Assembly (NCBI GenBank): GCA_032433765.1
Contig: JAVIAB010000101.1
Span: 60,084,092 to 60,148,091, forward strand
Source: Megaustenia siamemsis
Taxonomy: Eukaryota > Mollusca > Gastropoda > Stylommatophora > Ariophantidae
DNA length: 64,000 bases
Direction: 5' to 3'
In this document: positions 1-11,007 of the stretch, piece by piece
Position numbering within the stretch: the stretch's first letter is position 1
How the letters are laid out: each line of letters opens with the position of its first letter
The notes under the pieces: model-generated
The model's input: only the letters and a program-made list of their open reading frames with translations
Databases searched by the model: none
Told to the model about the DNA's origin: nothing
Translations under genes and position numbers: made by a program

Positions 1-75
1 CTGAAGGTCTATTGAGCTGAAACGTTGTTCTAATTTGTGTCGTTCATTTATTGCGTAAAGCTTTAATCACATAAC
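1..75 (+). mobile_element. Penelope-like element fragment with degenerate hammerhead-like motif
   Basis: The first 75 bases closely match 49460-49545: both read a CTG-type start, then CTATTGAGCT, then an AAACGT block, then a GTTGT/GTCGT run and a TTTAATCA tail. This order resembles the hammerhead ribozyme core (CTGANGA, stem II, GAAAC, GTC) carried in the terminal repeats of Penelope-like retroelements. The CTGANGA box is degraded here (CTGAAGG), so activity is not expected. The element is cut by the window edge and no reverse transcriptase is visible nearby. The family assignment is inference from motif order. Confidence 0.4.
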
Positions 76-439
76 TTTTTTACCTATTGTTTTTCATTTG
101 TGCTAGCCCATACCATACACAAAACTGGCAGCGGAAAGGCCAGTACACTCACCTAGTGAGCTGCAGATAGGCCACGGCCATGACAAACAAATACAGAACA
201 AACTGGAAGCAATAGATGGAAATACATGACATACAGGATACATGATCTAGATAATCACTTACGTATTGATTAACACTTTCATCCTGAAATATTAAACATA
301 TAATAATAGTTCACAATAACACTTCTCAATATTGCTATTAGTTTACTTCTCTTCAATGTCCTATGTCCAACTAGTCTAATAGCGAGCATGGAGATAGCAA
401 ACACATATAAAATATATTAAATAATATGCGGGGCCTCAT

Positions 440-895
440 CATCATCAGCGTGTATGTCCTATGCAGAAGGTTGCATTCACCACAGTCTTTATGAAAGAAT
501 ATATGTCTCTAACCAGATCTCACATAGAACGTTGCACTCACCACAACTCAAATGAAAGAATCTCCATATCTAGCCAGATCTCCCATAGAACGTTGCACTC
601 ACCACAATCCAAATGAAAGAATCTCCATCTCTAACCAGATCTCCCATAGAACGTTGCACTCACCACAACCTAAATGAAGAAATCTCCATCTCTAGCCAGA
701 CCTCCTATAGAACGTTGCACTCACCACAACCCAAATGAAAGAATCTCCATATCTAGCCAGATCTCCCATAGAACGTTGCACTCACCACAACCTAAATGAA
801 GAAATCTCCATCTCTAGCCAGACCTCCTATAGAACGTTGCACTCACCACAACCTAAATGAAGGAATCTCCATCTCTAGCTAGAGAGCACTATGAA
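440..895. repeat. 61-bp minisatellite, about 7 copies
   Basis: A unit containing CATAGAACGTTGCACTCACC followed by ACAACC and a TCTCCATCTCTAGCCAGA segment repeats every ~61 bp. Adjacent copies differ by single bases (TCTCC/CCTCC; ACCTAAATG/ACCCAAATG), and two-unit blocks recur. A diverged relative of the same unit makes up the array at 63800-64000. Confidence 0.85.
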
Positions 896-1619
896 TGAAT
901 CTTAAAAAAAACAACAAAGACATATCTACCGTTGACGCAAGCGATGAGGGTATTATTTTAAGCGTTCTCTGTGGCTGGACATATAGTATGTACGTGGGGT
1001 GTAAGTCAAAATCTGCCTACCACATGTGGGGCATGTGTGATCAAGATTAGTTATACTGTAATTGATTTTCTTCCGCATTTTTTTCGTGCCTTGAAGATTC
1101 AATGATTGTAAGCGTTACAACCATCGCAAGTGACGTTGCTGCACTGTGGTAGGCGGATCAGAGCAAGTGTTTCTCCAGTTGTAATACCAAAGTCGAAATT
1201 TCTTAGAAACACATGCTTCTTCTGTCCATTTGACGATCGGCTCCTTTCACGCATTAGTCAAACAAAACCCAATAAACTGTTCTCGTTACATTAATGAGGT
1301 CAATGCGCTACCTAAGCTCATCTAAGCTTTGCCTGTAGCAACATAATGCTTGCAGCTGTGACTCACATAACGACGTCATTGCTTGAGACTCTATCATGTC
1401 ACTTTATTATAAACAATATACGGAGACCGCTCCTATTAAAATGCTTCAGTTCTGTAGCATGTCTACTATCTACAGGCCATTGGTTATTGTCTTGAGTATC
1501 TGTCCTTGCTGCTCTGAATAGTGTGATACTAGAAGAGGTGCGCTGTCACGTGGTAGATCCTGGGAAATGTAAGTTCCGAATCAGGGAGTCTAAATGTTAT
1601 CAGCCTCGTATTTCAATAT
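896..1619. other. No recognisable feature
   Basis: AT-rich sequence with short A runs near 905. I see no coding frame of useful length, no tandem structure and no match to the interspersed families elsewhere in the window. Confidence 0.5.
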
Positions 1620-1631
1620 AAAGGTATATAT

Positions 1632-1970
1632 TTAAAAAAAAGTAAAGTATCCCCCGTCACGCCAAGTGGCGTATAGGGAAATATGGTGTTAGTGACCCTA
1701 TATTTTACAGACCTTCAGCACATGATTTTTGGGGTAATGTGGTCGGTATTACGCCCGTGCTGCTTTACTTTCCCAGAAAAAATCCGGTACCCATTTAAGG
1801 CTGGGTGAACCGGAGCCGTCGGTTGGGATCGAACCCTACCCCTTGTTCGTAGTAGTCCAGTTCACTAACCACTGAGCTATCACGGCTCCCACTAATTTTT
1901 AGGGAATTAGTAAAACCCAGGTGTCCTCGCCAGGGTACGAACCCCGGCTGTTGCCGTGGTAAGCCAACCG
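1632..1970 (-). mobile_element. SINE A, composite copy with two tRNA-like heads and 12-bp TSD
   Basis: A tRNA-headed SINE on the minus strand. The sense strand carries an A box (TAGCTCAGTGGTTAGTG) and a B box (GGGTTCGATCCC) near 1830-1880. A core with GGTACCCATTT on the plus strand follows, and a T-rich 3' end (the A run at 1634-1641). Upstream in the sense direction, 1891-1970 adds another tRNA-like B box (GGGGTTCGTACCC), joined through a 7-bp inverted repeat at 1891-1911. The whole block lies between perfect direct repeats AAAGGTATATAT (1620-1631 and 1971-1982), so it inserted as one unit. SINE A recurs at 14738, 16115, 26690, 28380, 44876, 54482, 57800 and 63571. Confidence 0.85.
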
Positions 1971-1984
1971 AAAGGTATATATAA

Positions 1985-2505
1985 GTTAGAGTATAATCCA
2001 AACTGCTTCCATCGAGAATCGAGTACTGGTTGTCTGAACGTCGGTAGCTCAGTCGAGTAGTGCTCCCAAATAGACTACCGACTCCCACAGTGTCAAGGCA
2101 TCCTGCATTTCGAATTTGCATGAGTCACTGCAGATGCAGATGGTTATTCATTGTTTCTTTCTTTTTAATTTGTTTCCGCCAAACATGCCATGCTCTTATT
2201 TCTAACAAATTACAATATTTTAGTTAGATCCTAGACAGCGGCTGGTATTTGTTTCGAACCGAGAATACAATTCACACTGCATCAAGCGGGAATCGAGCAC
2301 TGGTTGTCTGAACGTCGATAGCTCAGTCGGGTGGGTTTCCCAAATAAACTACGACTCCCACAGTTTCAAAAGCATTACGCGTTTTGAATTTGCATGAGTC
2401 ACTGCAGATGCAGATGTTTACTCCTTGTTTCTTTCTCTTATTTTTTTCCAAACTTAACATGCTCTTATTTCTAATAAATTGCAATATTTTAGTTAGATCC
2501 TATGT
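1985..2505. repeat. 274-bp tandem duplication containing SINE B remnants
   Basis: Two direct copies (about 1985-2235 and 2259-2505) share a SINE B head on the minus strand (GGTTGTCTGAACGTC, then the complement of an A box) followed by the same unique flank, for example GAATTTGCATGAGTCACTGC at 2112 and 2386. Because flank and SINE are duplicated together, this is a local segmental duplication and not two insertions. Copies differ by small indels and substitutions. A small plus-strand frame at 2384-2635 overlaps it and looks incidental. Confidence 0.75.
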
Positions 2506-3172
2506 TTTCGTGGTTGCTTGTAAGCGTATACTGTGTTCCCAAAGAAGTTTGCTTGTTTTACATCAAAATCATAACGTTTTAGTCTCACCTTGGACTACTT
2601 CAAATCTGTTACCAAACATTTTGTTCATTTTCTAATTATTTCGTCGGTTTATTAAATCATTGCCTGACAGAAGTTGGGTTGGCAAAAATTGCAATATCAC
2701 GTGACTACTAAGCTGCACTGATAAAATAAAACATGCATTAATTACAGTCAAGGTCGTTCCGGATCACTGCACTTACAATGTTTCTGAATTCTGCAACCTG
2801 TAAGACAAGGTGTTATGAAATCAGATATAAGATCACGTCTTAATTAAACTGAACTGTGTGGTCTCCTACTAAATGCTCGGAGCTAATCGTTTCGCTTTCT
2901 ACATCGACATTACGTCATGGGGAAACAAGCTCTTACTTCCAAATATACACAGTTAATATGTCAAACCTGTGTTTTCATGTTACGGACCAGAAAAGCTTAG
3001 AGGTTTACTAATCTGAAAATAGGTACATAGTATATCCTTTCTTGAGAATATCGGCATCCTAGAGTCATACCACATTAGTCATGAATGTATGTAAGATTGT
3101 AATGTTAAACTGACTCTAAATTCGTGTTGGTGTTGTTGGGAGAATTATTGTTTTCATTAAACTTTAGTTGAA
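2506..3172. other. No recognisable feature
   Basis: AT-rich sequence between the tandem duplication and the trinucleotide tract. I see no gene, repeat or transposon signature. Confidence 0.5.
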
Positions 3173-3202
3173 ATGGTAAAGACTACTTCTACTACTACTA
3201 CA

Positions 3203-3242
<40 letters not shown>

Positions 3243-4960
3243 TGACTAATACTACTACTACTACGTCTACTACCACTACTATTACGTCTATCATTACTAC
3301 CTCTACTACTATTACCTCTACTACTATTACCAATTCCACTAATACTACCACAACTACTACTATCACTATTGCACTATTACCATTATTACTGTTACCATTC
3401 TATTATCAACTCTACCACCACTTCTACCACAACTACTATACTACTAATACTACTAATACTACTAATACTACTAATACTACTAATACTACTAATACTACCA
3501 CTGATACTACTACAAATAAAACCAAAGCTACTACTACTACTACTATTGCTACTAAAACTACCACAGCTACTACAACCAATACTGCCACTACTACTATTAT
3601 TACTAATACCACTACTATTATAACCTCTATCACACTACTACTACCGCTACTACTGTACTACTATTACTACAACTACTAACACTGCTACTGCTAAATCTAA
3701 AACCACTTCTACTACTACTACTATTACCACCACTACTACTAATACTACCATTCTTACCACCACTAATACGGCTACTACTACTACTTTACGATTAACACTA
3801 CTATTACTAATACTACCTCTACCATTACTACTACAAATACTACCGCTACTAACACTACAATTATTACCACCACCACTACCACTACTATCACTACCATCAC
3901 TACTATCACTAATACTGCCACTATAACTACTACTACTACGACCACTATTATCACTACTACCACTGCTACTAGAACTACTACTAATATACTATTGCCAATA
4001 CCATCACTACTACTACTGCTATCACTAGTACTACCACTACTACTAACACCACTACTACTGCTAACACCACTACTACTGCTACTTCTACTACTGCAAAAAC
4101 TACTACCGCCACTGGAACTACCAGGACCACCACTACCTCTACTACTACCACTAATAGTACTGCCACTACTTTCACTACAACTACAATCGCTACTACTACC
4201 AGTACACTACTAATACTACTAATACCACTACTACTACATCCACTATCACTACTACCTTTACTACTAAAACCACTTCTGCTAATGCCACAACAACCACTAC
4301 TACCACCACCACCACTTCTACTACTACTATTAACAGTACTACTACCACTACTAGTACCGATACTACGACCACTACTGTTACCAGTACCGCCACCACCACT
4401 ATTACTACTACCATTAATACTACTGCAACTATAACCACTACTGCTACTACCACCACTACTGCTACCAGTACCGCTACTACTACTACTACTACTACCACTA
4501 ATACTACTGCCACTACTACCACTACTGCTACTACCACCACTAATACTGCCACTACTACCACTACTACCACCACTACTACTACCAGTAACTCCACTACCTC
4601 TACTACCACCACTAATATTGCCACTGCTACCACTACTACCACCACTACTACTACCAGTAACTCCACTACCTCTACTACCACCACTATACCACCACTATTA
4701 CTACCATTACTACTACCACTACTAGTACCAATACTACCACCACTATTACTTCCATTACTACTACCACTACTAGTACCAATACTACCACCACTATTACTAC
4801 CATTACTACTACCACTACTAGTACCAATACTACCACCACTATTACTACCATAATCATCACTACTATTACTACTACCATTACCACTATTACTACTGCCACT
4901 CCTACCACTACCACAACTACCACTACATCAATTACTACTACTAGTCGACATACTGTTACC
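3173..4960. repeat. ACT/AGT trinucleotide satellite, ~1.8 kb, imperfect
   Basis: Nearly 1.8 kb built from ACT, ACC, ATT, GCT and AAT triplets in one register. Sub-blocks repeat at higher order, for example two near-identical segments with ACTAGTACCAATACTACC at ~4725-4850. The triplet register leaves long open frames rich in Thr, Leu or Val on both strands; these are by-products of the repeat and not genes. The portion 3916-4178 has an inverted copy at 7455-7717. Confidence 0.95.
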
Positions 4961-5204
4961 CCTACACTAAAGACTGCTCTAGAATACTCAAGACACATCT
5001 CCCTCTAACAGCTTCAGACGATCCCAGTGTTGAAGTGACAGAATACAACTTGTCTTGAACTCGCTGGATAAATCGAACTTTTCTTAACCTCATTTTAAGG
5101 GCGGATGACGTATATGTTCATCATTTAGTCGTCATGTTAACGCAAGGAAAGCAATCGTTTTTAACCAGAATAAATCGTATTATTCAAACCATTTTCAGGA
5201 AAGT

Positions 5205-5345
5205 AAACACCGATACGTTATTATCACATTTACAACATCAAACACCGATACGTTATTATCACATTTACAACATCAAACACCGATACGTTATTATTACATT
5301 TACAACATCAAACACCGATACGTTATTATCACATTTACAACAGCA
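5205..5345. repeat. 35-bp minisatellite, 4 copies
   Basis: The unit ACACCGATACGTTATTATC plus ACATTTACAACATCAA repeats four times with almost no divergence. One copy has ATTAC for ATCAC and the last diverges to CAGCAATCAC. Flanking sequence (4985-5204 and 5346-5576) shows nothing recognisable. Confidence 0.9.
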
Positions 5346-5574
5346 ATCACATCTGAAAGTTCAATTGCAATCGTCGTGTTGTGATATAATGAATCGTAAC
5401 TGATCTAACTCTTGGTGACTGTCTACCGCCTGAGGAAATGTCACATTCCGTATGCTCTCCTTATTGGATATATACTTCTCGTCTAGCCAAGAATAAAATA
5501 ATCTCAACTTGTAAACTGTTTAAATAATTCACTACGTTACCACGACGATCCAATGTGAATTAAACTTAAAATAG

Positions 5575-5576
<2 letters not shown>

Positions 5577-5622
<46 letters not shown>
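5577..5622. repeat. (CT)n microsatellite
   Basis: An uninterrupted CT dinucleotide run of about 44 bases. Confidence 0.97.
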
Positions 5623-5623
<1 letters not shown>

Positions 5624-6640
5624 GTTCAGGACTCAATCAGAGTAAGGATTCCAGACTCTCATATGAAGTCAGCTGTCAGGCTAAGTGTGTTGATCGCCCC
5701 CACAGACAGAACATCACAGTCAGAGTCTGTCAGATCCACTCTGACTGATCACCCGTTAATACGTTGCACTGTGTTCTGGGCCAGTGGCCCAGTGCATCCG
5801 ATTTCAGCCAGCATTTTATTCGGGTTTGCTTTCCCTAGCCTTTGATTGTCCCCAATCTTCCTGCAAGGCAGCAGATTGTCTTTTCTGTAGGGGGATTCTG
5901 CCCTTAGATGGTAGGCCCTCCCAGGTTTACGAGCACCATCTGCCCGAGTCACTAGAGGTGACTAACACAGACATGCACACACAAAGATGTGAGATGTGAC
6001 TAACACAGACACGGACACACAAAGATTTTCTGCCATAGATAGTTATAAAAAAAAATAGTATTAGGCATTTAAACGTGTCTGTAGAGAAACAAGTCAACCG
6101 TATCTGCAAAAGTTTCGATCTCGTCGCTCTGGCTGATGGTTTCACCTACCGTTCGCCCAGATCTTCTGGCTTATTCTGAGTTTATATCACGTTTATACTC
6201 AGAATATGACAAGATTTGATTATGTAGATGTCTTCAATTATACCCAACTAGTGGTGTATTAGTCAACATCGAGAAACTTACTTTAGCGGAGAGCTATTAG
6301 ATACTACTACCGCAAACATACGGTACCGAGAGGGGGCTAACGTGTTTTGGGCAAAACATTGTCTCCAAATGATTCGGCCAGGAACAGCAAGCAAACATTA
6401 ATGTCAGTTTCATCCTCGTTATGTTTACCAAACCACCGACTTATCATGACTGTTTGCTATCAACCGTCAAGTCGGAAAATGTATATCTATATTGATATAG
6501 CTTGGCAGAGCTTTGAGAACCTAGTGTAGATCGATCTGTGGTACCAGTGGTGTATCGTTTACGTCAGCCTGTAATTACTTTCCTATCCAAGACCTTTTAA
6601 CTGGGACAATGGGTAAATTTCTTTTCAATTTACCTCGCTC
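5623..6640. other. Unrecognised segment with short open frames
   Basis: Somewhat more GC-rich around 5680-5960 than its surroundings, with overlapping open frames of 60-72 codons on both strands (for example minus strand 5749-5952). None shows a domain I recognise, and none has a start context or splice structure that I can defend. A short direct repeat (ACTAACACAGACA) sits at 5959 and 5999. It could be an old transposon remnant; I assign no function. Confidence 0.35.
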
Positions 6641-6893
6641 TCACTCTCTCACTCTCTAACTCTCTCTCTCTATGGTAGTCAACCTTGTGAAGTGAGTGAC
6701 ATAATGCACCATCAAGATACACAGTTGGACATTCTCTCTCTAACTCTCTCTCTCTATGGTAGTCAACCTTGTGAAGTGAGTGGCATAATGCACCATCAAG
6801 ATACACAGTTGGACATTCTCTCTCTATGACAGTCAACCTTGTGAAGTGAGTGAATACACCATCAAGATACAAAGTGGGACATCTCGCTCTCTC

Positions 6894-6931
<38 letters not shown>

Positions 6932-7401
6932 GCAGTCAACTTTGTGAAGTGAACGGCAGAATGCACCATCAAGATACACAGTGGAATATCTTTCTCTCCA
7001 TGGCAGTCAAACTTGTGAAGTGAGTGGTAGAATGCACCATCAAAAAACACAGTAGGATATCTCTCTCTCTCTCTCCATGGCAGTTAACCTTGTGAAGTGA
7101 GTGGCATAAATTAGTATCAAGATACACAATGGGACATCTCTCTCTCTCTCTCTCTCCCTCTCTATGGAAGCCATTCTTGTGAAGTGAGTGGCAGAATTTA
7201 GTATCATTCTATACAGATGGACATCTTTTTCTCCCTCTCTCTCTCTCTCTATCTCTCTCTCACTATGGCAGTCAACCTTGTGAAGTAAGTGGTATAATGT
7301 GCCATCAAGATATACAGTGGAACATGTCTCTCTCTCTATCTATGGCAGTCAACCTTGTGAAGTGAGTGGTAGAATGCACCATTAAGATACACAGTGGAAC
7401 A

Positions 7402-7460
<59 letters not shown>

Positions 7461-7723
7461 AAAGTAGTGGCAGTACTATTAGTGGTAGTAGTAGAGGCAG
7501 TGGTGGTCCTGGTAGTTCCAGTGGCGGTAGTAGTGTTTGCAGTAGTAGAAGTAGCAGTAGTAGTGGTGTTAGCAGTAGTAGTGGTGTTAGTAGTAGTGGT
7601 AGTACTAGTGATAGCAGTAGTAGTAGTGATGGTATTGGCAATAGTATATTAGTAGTAGTTCTAGTAGCAGTGGTAGTAGTGGTAATAGTGGTCGTAGTTG
7701 TAGTAGTGATAGTGGTAGTATCA

Positions 7724-7780
<57 letters not shown>

Positions 7781-7836
7781 CAGTCAACCTTGTGAAGTGA
7801 GTGGCAGATTGCACCATTAAGATACACCGTGGAACA

Positions 7837-7905
<69 letters not shown>

Positions 7906-8470
7906 GTCAACCTTGTGAAGTGAATGGCAGAATGCACCATTAAGATACCCTGATGAATATCGCTCGCTCTCTCTCTATGGCAATCAACCCTGTGAAGTGA
8001 ATGGTAGAATGCAACATCAAGATACACAGTTTACACATCTCTCTGTGGCAGCCAGCCTTGTGAAGTGAATGGTAGAATGCAACATCAAGATACACAGTTT
8101 ACACATCTCTCTGTGGCAGCCAACCTTGTGAAGTGAGTGGTAGAATGCAACATCAAGAAACACAGTTTACACATCTCTCTGTGGCAGCCAACCTTGTGAA
8201 GTGAATGGTAGAATGCAACATCAAGATACACAGTTTACACATCTCTCTGTGGCAGCCAACCTTGTGAAGTGAGTGGTAGAATGCAACATCAAGAAACACA
8301 GTTTACACATCTCTCTGTGGCAGCCAACCTTGTGAAGTGAATGGTAGAATGCAACATCAAGATACACAGTTTACACATCTCTCTGTGGCAGCCAACCTTG
8401 TGAAGTGAATGGTAGAATGCAACATCAAGATACACAGTTTACACATCTCTCTGTGGCAGCCAACCTTCAA
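6640..8470. repeat. Composite minisatellite interleaved with (CT)n and (TA)n
   Basis: A core containing GTCAACCTTGTGAAGTGAGT, then ATGCACCATCAAGATACACAG, recurs throughout. From 6640 to 7980 the cores are separated by variable CT runs and, at ~7419-7454, ~7741-7777 and ~7861-7901, by long TA runs. From ~7977 to 8465 the array becomes regular at 68 bp (GCAGCCAACCTTGTGAAGTG, ATGCAACATCAAGA, CAGTTTACACATCTCTCTGTG) with seven near-identical units. The array is interrupted by a foreign 263-bp block at 7455-7717. Confidence 0.92.
7455..7717 (-). repeat. Inverted copy of trinucleotide tract 3916-4178
   Basis: The reverse complement of 7455-7717 aligns without gaps to 3916-4178. By eye there are two differences over the first ~195 bases and a handful more in the last 70. 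The block is bounded on the left by a TA run and on the right by CT then TA runs belonging to the host minisatellite. No transposon ends or TSDs are visible at its borders. Confidence 0.9.
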
Positions 8471-9305
8471 TGCAGAAATTGCACGTGTTGATGATGATAT
8501 TCATGACATGATTTTACACAAATAATTCAGCAGACACGTTGACATGTAACCTCCCCACCCCCTCAGTTCTGACTGACTCACTTGTCGAGCTAAGTTTGCA
8601 ATCTGGAAGATAAGCATTTCACGTTAAAACACAATTCTCATCGTAGATGTTGAAGACATTATTATTTCAATCATGAGTTCTTTTTTGTTATTATGTTCTG
8701 CTTTTTGAGGTAGGCATCACAGGCTTAAGTCAATTGTATGTTTTCTATCAAGCAAGCTTTCTGTGGCTTCAATACATAGTGATATTGTATGTTTTGTTAC
8801 TTCATAAATTCCCTAATTTATTTTCATCTTGGTCTATCTCTATACCTTAGTTGTTACATTTACTCCATGAGTGCAGCGATGTTCTTACTTGACTTGCAGG
8901 TTACATTTGACGCCTGTAACTGTTATACAATTATAAGTTTCCTTCTTCACTTTCTTCGACTACTTTTACTTTTTACTGGAGACAGTTGTAAGCCGTGAAT
9001 GAGCCGTGGTAATGTGGTAGAATAAGATCTTTTTTAGGGTCAGAAGTCCATGGCCGCACTTGAAAACGACCTACCATTGGGGAAATGGCTGCTGCTATCT
9101 GTGCATGCAGGACTGACACTGGGAACATGCAGGTCAGTCGTGAAAAATTACCGAGTTGCACGCGCCCTCAAGAGCGATTGCAACAGCAGCTGTCTCAACC
9201 AGAGAGTGGAAGCCCTAGTAAACATCATGGGGAAAAACAGCAGCATTACCTCAGGTCTCTCTACCGACACGGTAACCTGCGACCGTGGGTAGAAAATATT
9301 TTGGA
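8471..9305. other. No confident gene; unrecognised open frames near 9050-9320
   Basis: 8471-9030 is AT-rich with nothing recognisable. About 9040-9290 is more GC-rich, and two overlapping plus-strand frames (9050-9292 and 9085-9324) are open for ~80 codons. I recognise no domain in either, codon bias is not informative at this length, and no splice sites or neighbours support an exon. Confidence 0.35.
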
Positions 9306-9540
9306 GACAAATAATAATAAATGAATATTATTATAGAGGGAAACTTCCGAGGCAATAATCAGTGAATCAATTCAGAGGAAGAGGTATGTTTACAGCACTC
9401 GGAAAAAATGACAAATAATCAACAACAGAAAAAAATATGGACCAAAGCAGGATCGAACCCGTACTCAGTGGCACAGCGCCTTGCCACGAAAAGCCCACGC
9501 TAGGGAAAACTGCCACTCAGCTAACAAAGCTAACCGAACC
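9306..9540 (-). mobile_element. SINE E (tRNA-headed, ATT-rich tail)
   Basis: The sense strand (minus) carries an A box (TAGCTGAGTGGCAG), a spacer long enough for a Leu/Ser-type variable arm, and a B box (GGGTTCGATCCTG), then a body ending in an ATT-rich tail. It matches the inverted pair at 59985-60352 along its length, including CGAGTGCTGTAAACATACC and CCTCGGAAGTTTCCCTCTA-type body segments. The gap between the A and B boxes is the main argument for a type-II tRNA ancestor. Confidence 0.75.
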
Positions 9541-9552
9541 CGTTTGACTCTA

Positions 9553-11005
9553 GTCCGTTCAGAATCGTTTGCCGAGATGTTATGATTTATAATTCAAAAA
9601 GTTCTTGATGATTTCACATGATTTTTGGCATACGGTGTTAAAATGTCCATGTCACGAGAACATATGTGTTACTCGATGTCCAGCTATAACGGTTTTCTTA
9701 AAGCGGCGAATTCCTTTGATCTTTGCCCATGTAACTATTATTTTGACCCTAATCAAAATGTTTTACAGTAATCTAGTGCAACGATGACCCATAGGCGTGT
9801 CCATAAAATTTTACTGGGTGGCAAGTATACAAATTTTAAATTATATATAGAACTTTTGTTCGTAGAGTCAATTTGATATAGTTCCATGCTCTTGGTGTGA
9901 GTTTCCCAAATGTCGCTGCCTTTCAAATACGTACATTTAGTTCCTCATCTAAGGAAAGTGTGGCTGTAATAGTGGATCCAAGATAGCTGAACTTCTGTAC
10001 TGACTCAAGCAGGCTTCCATTCAAAGTAATGGTTGTTGGTTTGCTTATAACATATTTTTGATTGCTTGGGTGGTCTTGAACAATAAACTGTTTAACAAAT
10101 CAACTAGGAAATTTTGCAAATCAAACTATTTATCTGTAGACTTAATCAGAGTAATGATCATTCAGAATCAGACGAGTCAAATAGGTCGATTACTGCTTTC
10201 GGCTGAACAAACAACAAACCATCCTTTTTCCAATATTCCTCTTCTTGTCGTAACACATGATCCTCACATTTTACCCAGTAGTCTTTATTTATATTTGATA
10301 GAGCCTGATTTGTAAGTGTCTCAACATCGCATAATTTGAAAGTTTTATTTGTATATGCTACGTGTCCTTTAACTTTTGCCCAAACTAGTTCTATAGGATT
10401 TAAGTGTGCATGATATTGAGGTAGTCTCAAACATCTATGGCCATGTTCTTGTATAAATCTTTATAACAATGTTATGCTCAGTAAAATATTTTGCCTTTAT
10501 ATTCATTCTCACATAGACTTGCAGAAGATAATATGGATAGTGCCGCCTCCTTTCTGTAAATATTGAGATTTGCCTCTGAATTATGACTCGAACTCGAGTC
10601 TACGGCCGTGATTTTGACGTCACATAATTTCCGGTTTCGGCTAAAATGTCATTTTGTGCTAAACGGGAAATTTCATATGTAACATTTCTTTATAAAAATT
10701 TATAGTGGAAACATAACTATTTTAGGACGGTGCGCATTCAGCCGTGAAAGTCATGCCTATATGTTAAAGAATCAGCTGTGAGATGTAAGCATCTACATAA
10801 TCCCGCCGGTGTTTATAATATCGATTAACTTTTTTAATATAGGTTAAATAAGGCATCTTTGAAACTGGATCACATTTCTTTGATAAAAAAAATATTTTTA
10901 TAGCGACATTAGTATTCTAAACCTAACTTCAAAAGATCAATGCAAATGAACAATAAGTTTTTGAAAAAAATAAATTAATGTCTAGGCAAACGAATCTGAA
11001 CGGAC
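9553..11005 (-). mobile_element. Tc1/mariner-superfamily-like DNA transposon with TIRs and TA flanks
   Basis: Inverted termini begin GTCCGTTCAGA at 9553 and end with the complement (TCTGAACGGAC) at 11005. Similarity continues inward through TCGTTTGCC. Both ends are flanked by TA (9551-9552 and 11006-11007), the target duplication expected for the IS630/Tc1/mariner superfamily. The only coding remnant is a transposase C-terminus on the minus strand at 10158-10460, so this copy cannot move itself. A further right-type terminus lies at 11775. Confidence 0.8.
10158..10460 (-). pseudogene. DDE transposase C-terminus (truncated)
   Basis: The minus-strand frame reads QEHGHRCLRLPQYHAHLNPI, then ELVWAKVKGHVA and NKTFKLCDVETL, and ends in an acidic DSSDSE tail. 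LPxYHxxLNPIExxWxxVKxxV is the hallmark C-terminal stretch of DDE_3-type transposases, where the Glu of NPIE is the third catalytic acidic residue. The two catalytic Asp residues and the DNA-binding region are absent. The frame is open for about 100 codons but has no upstream partner within the element, so it is a relic. It lies inside the TIR-bounded element and runs toward its left end. Confidence 0.75.
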
Positions 11006-11007
11006 TA

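Noticed and set aside
1830..1890. tRNA gene (A and B boxes)
   Set aside because: Pol III boxes belong to the SINE A head; a proper acceptor stem and anticodon loop are not preserved and the sequence continues into the SINE body with TSDs. The same applies at the other SINE loci.
3173..4998. Long Thr-, Leu- and Val-rich open frames on both strands
   Set aside because: They follow from the triplet register of the ACT-type satellite; no complexity, start context or second codon-position signal independent of the repeat.
5749..5952. Minus-strand 67-codon frame with mixed composition
   Set aside because: I recognise no family; overlapping frames on the other strand are equally long.
9050..9324. 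Possible exon (two overlapping ~80-codon frames, higher GC)
   Set aside because: No recognised domain, no convincing splice sites, two frames equally open; kept only as unrecognised sequence.
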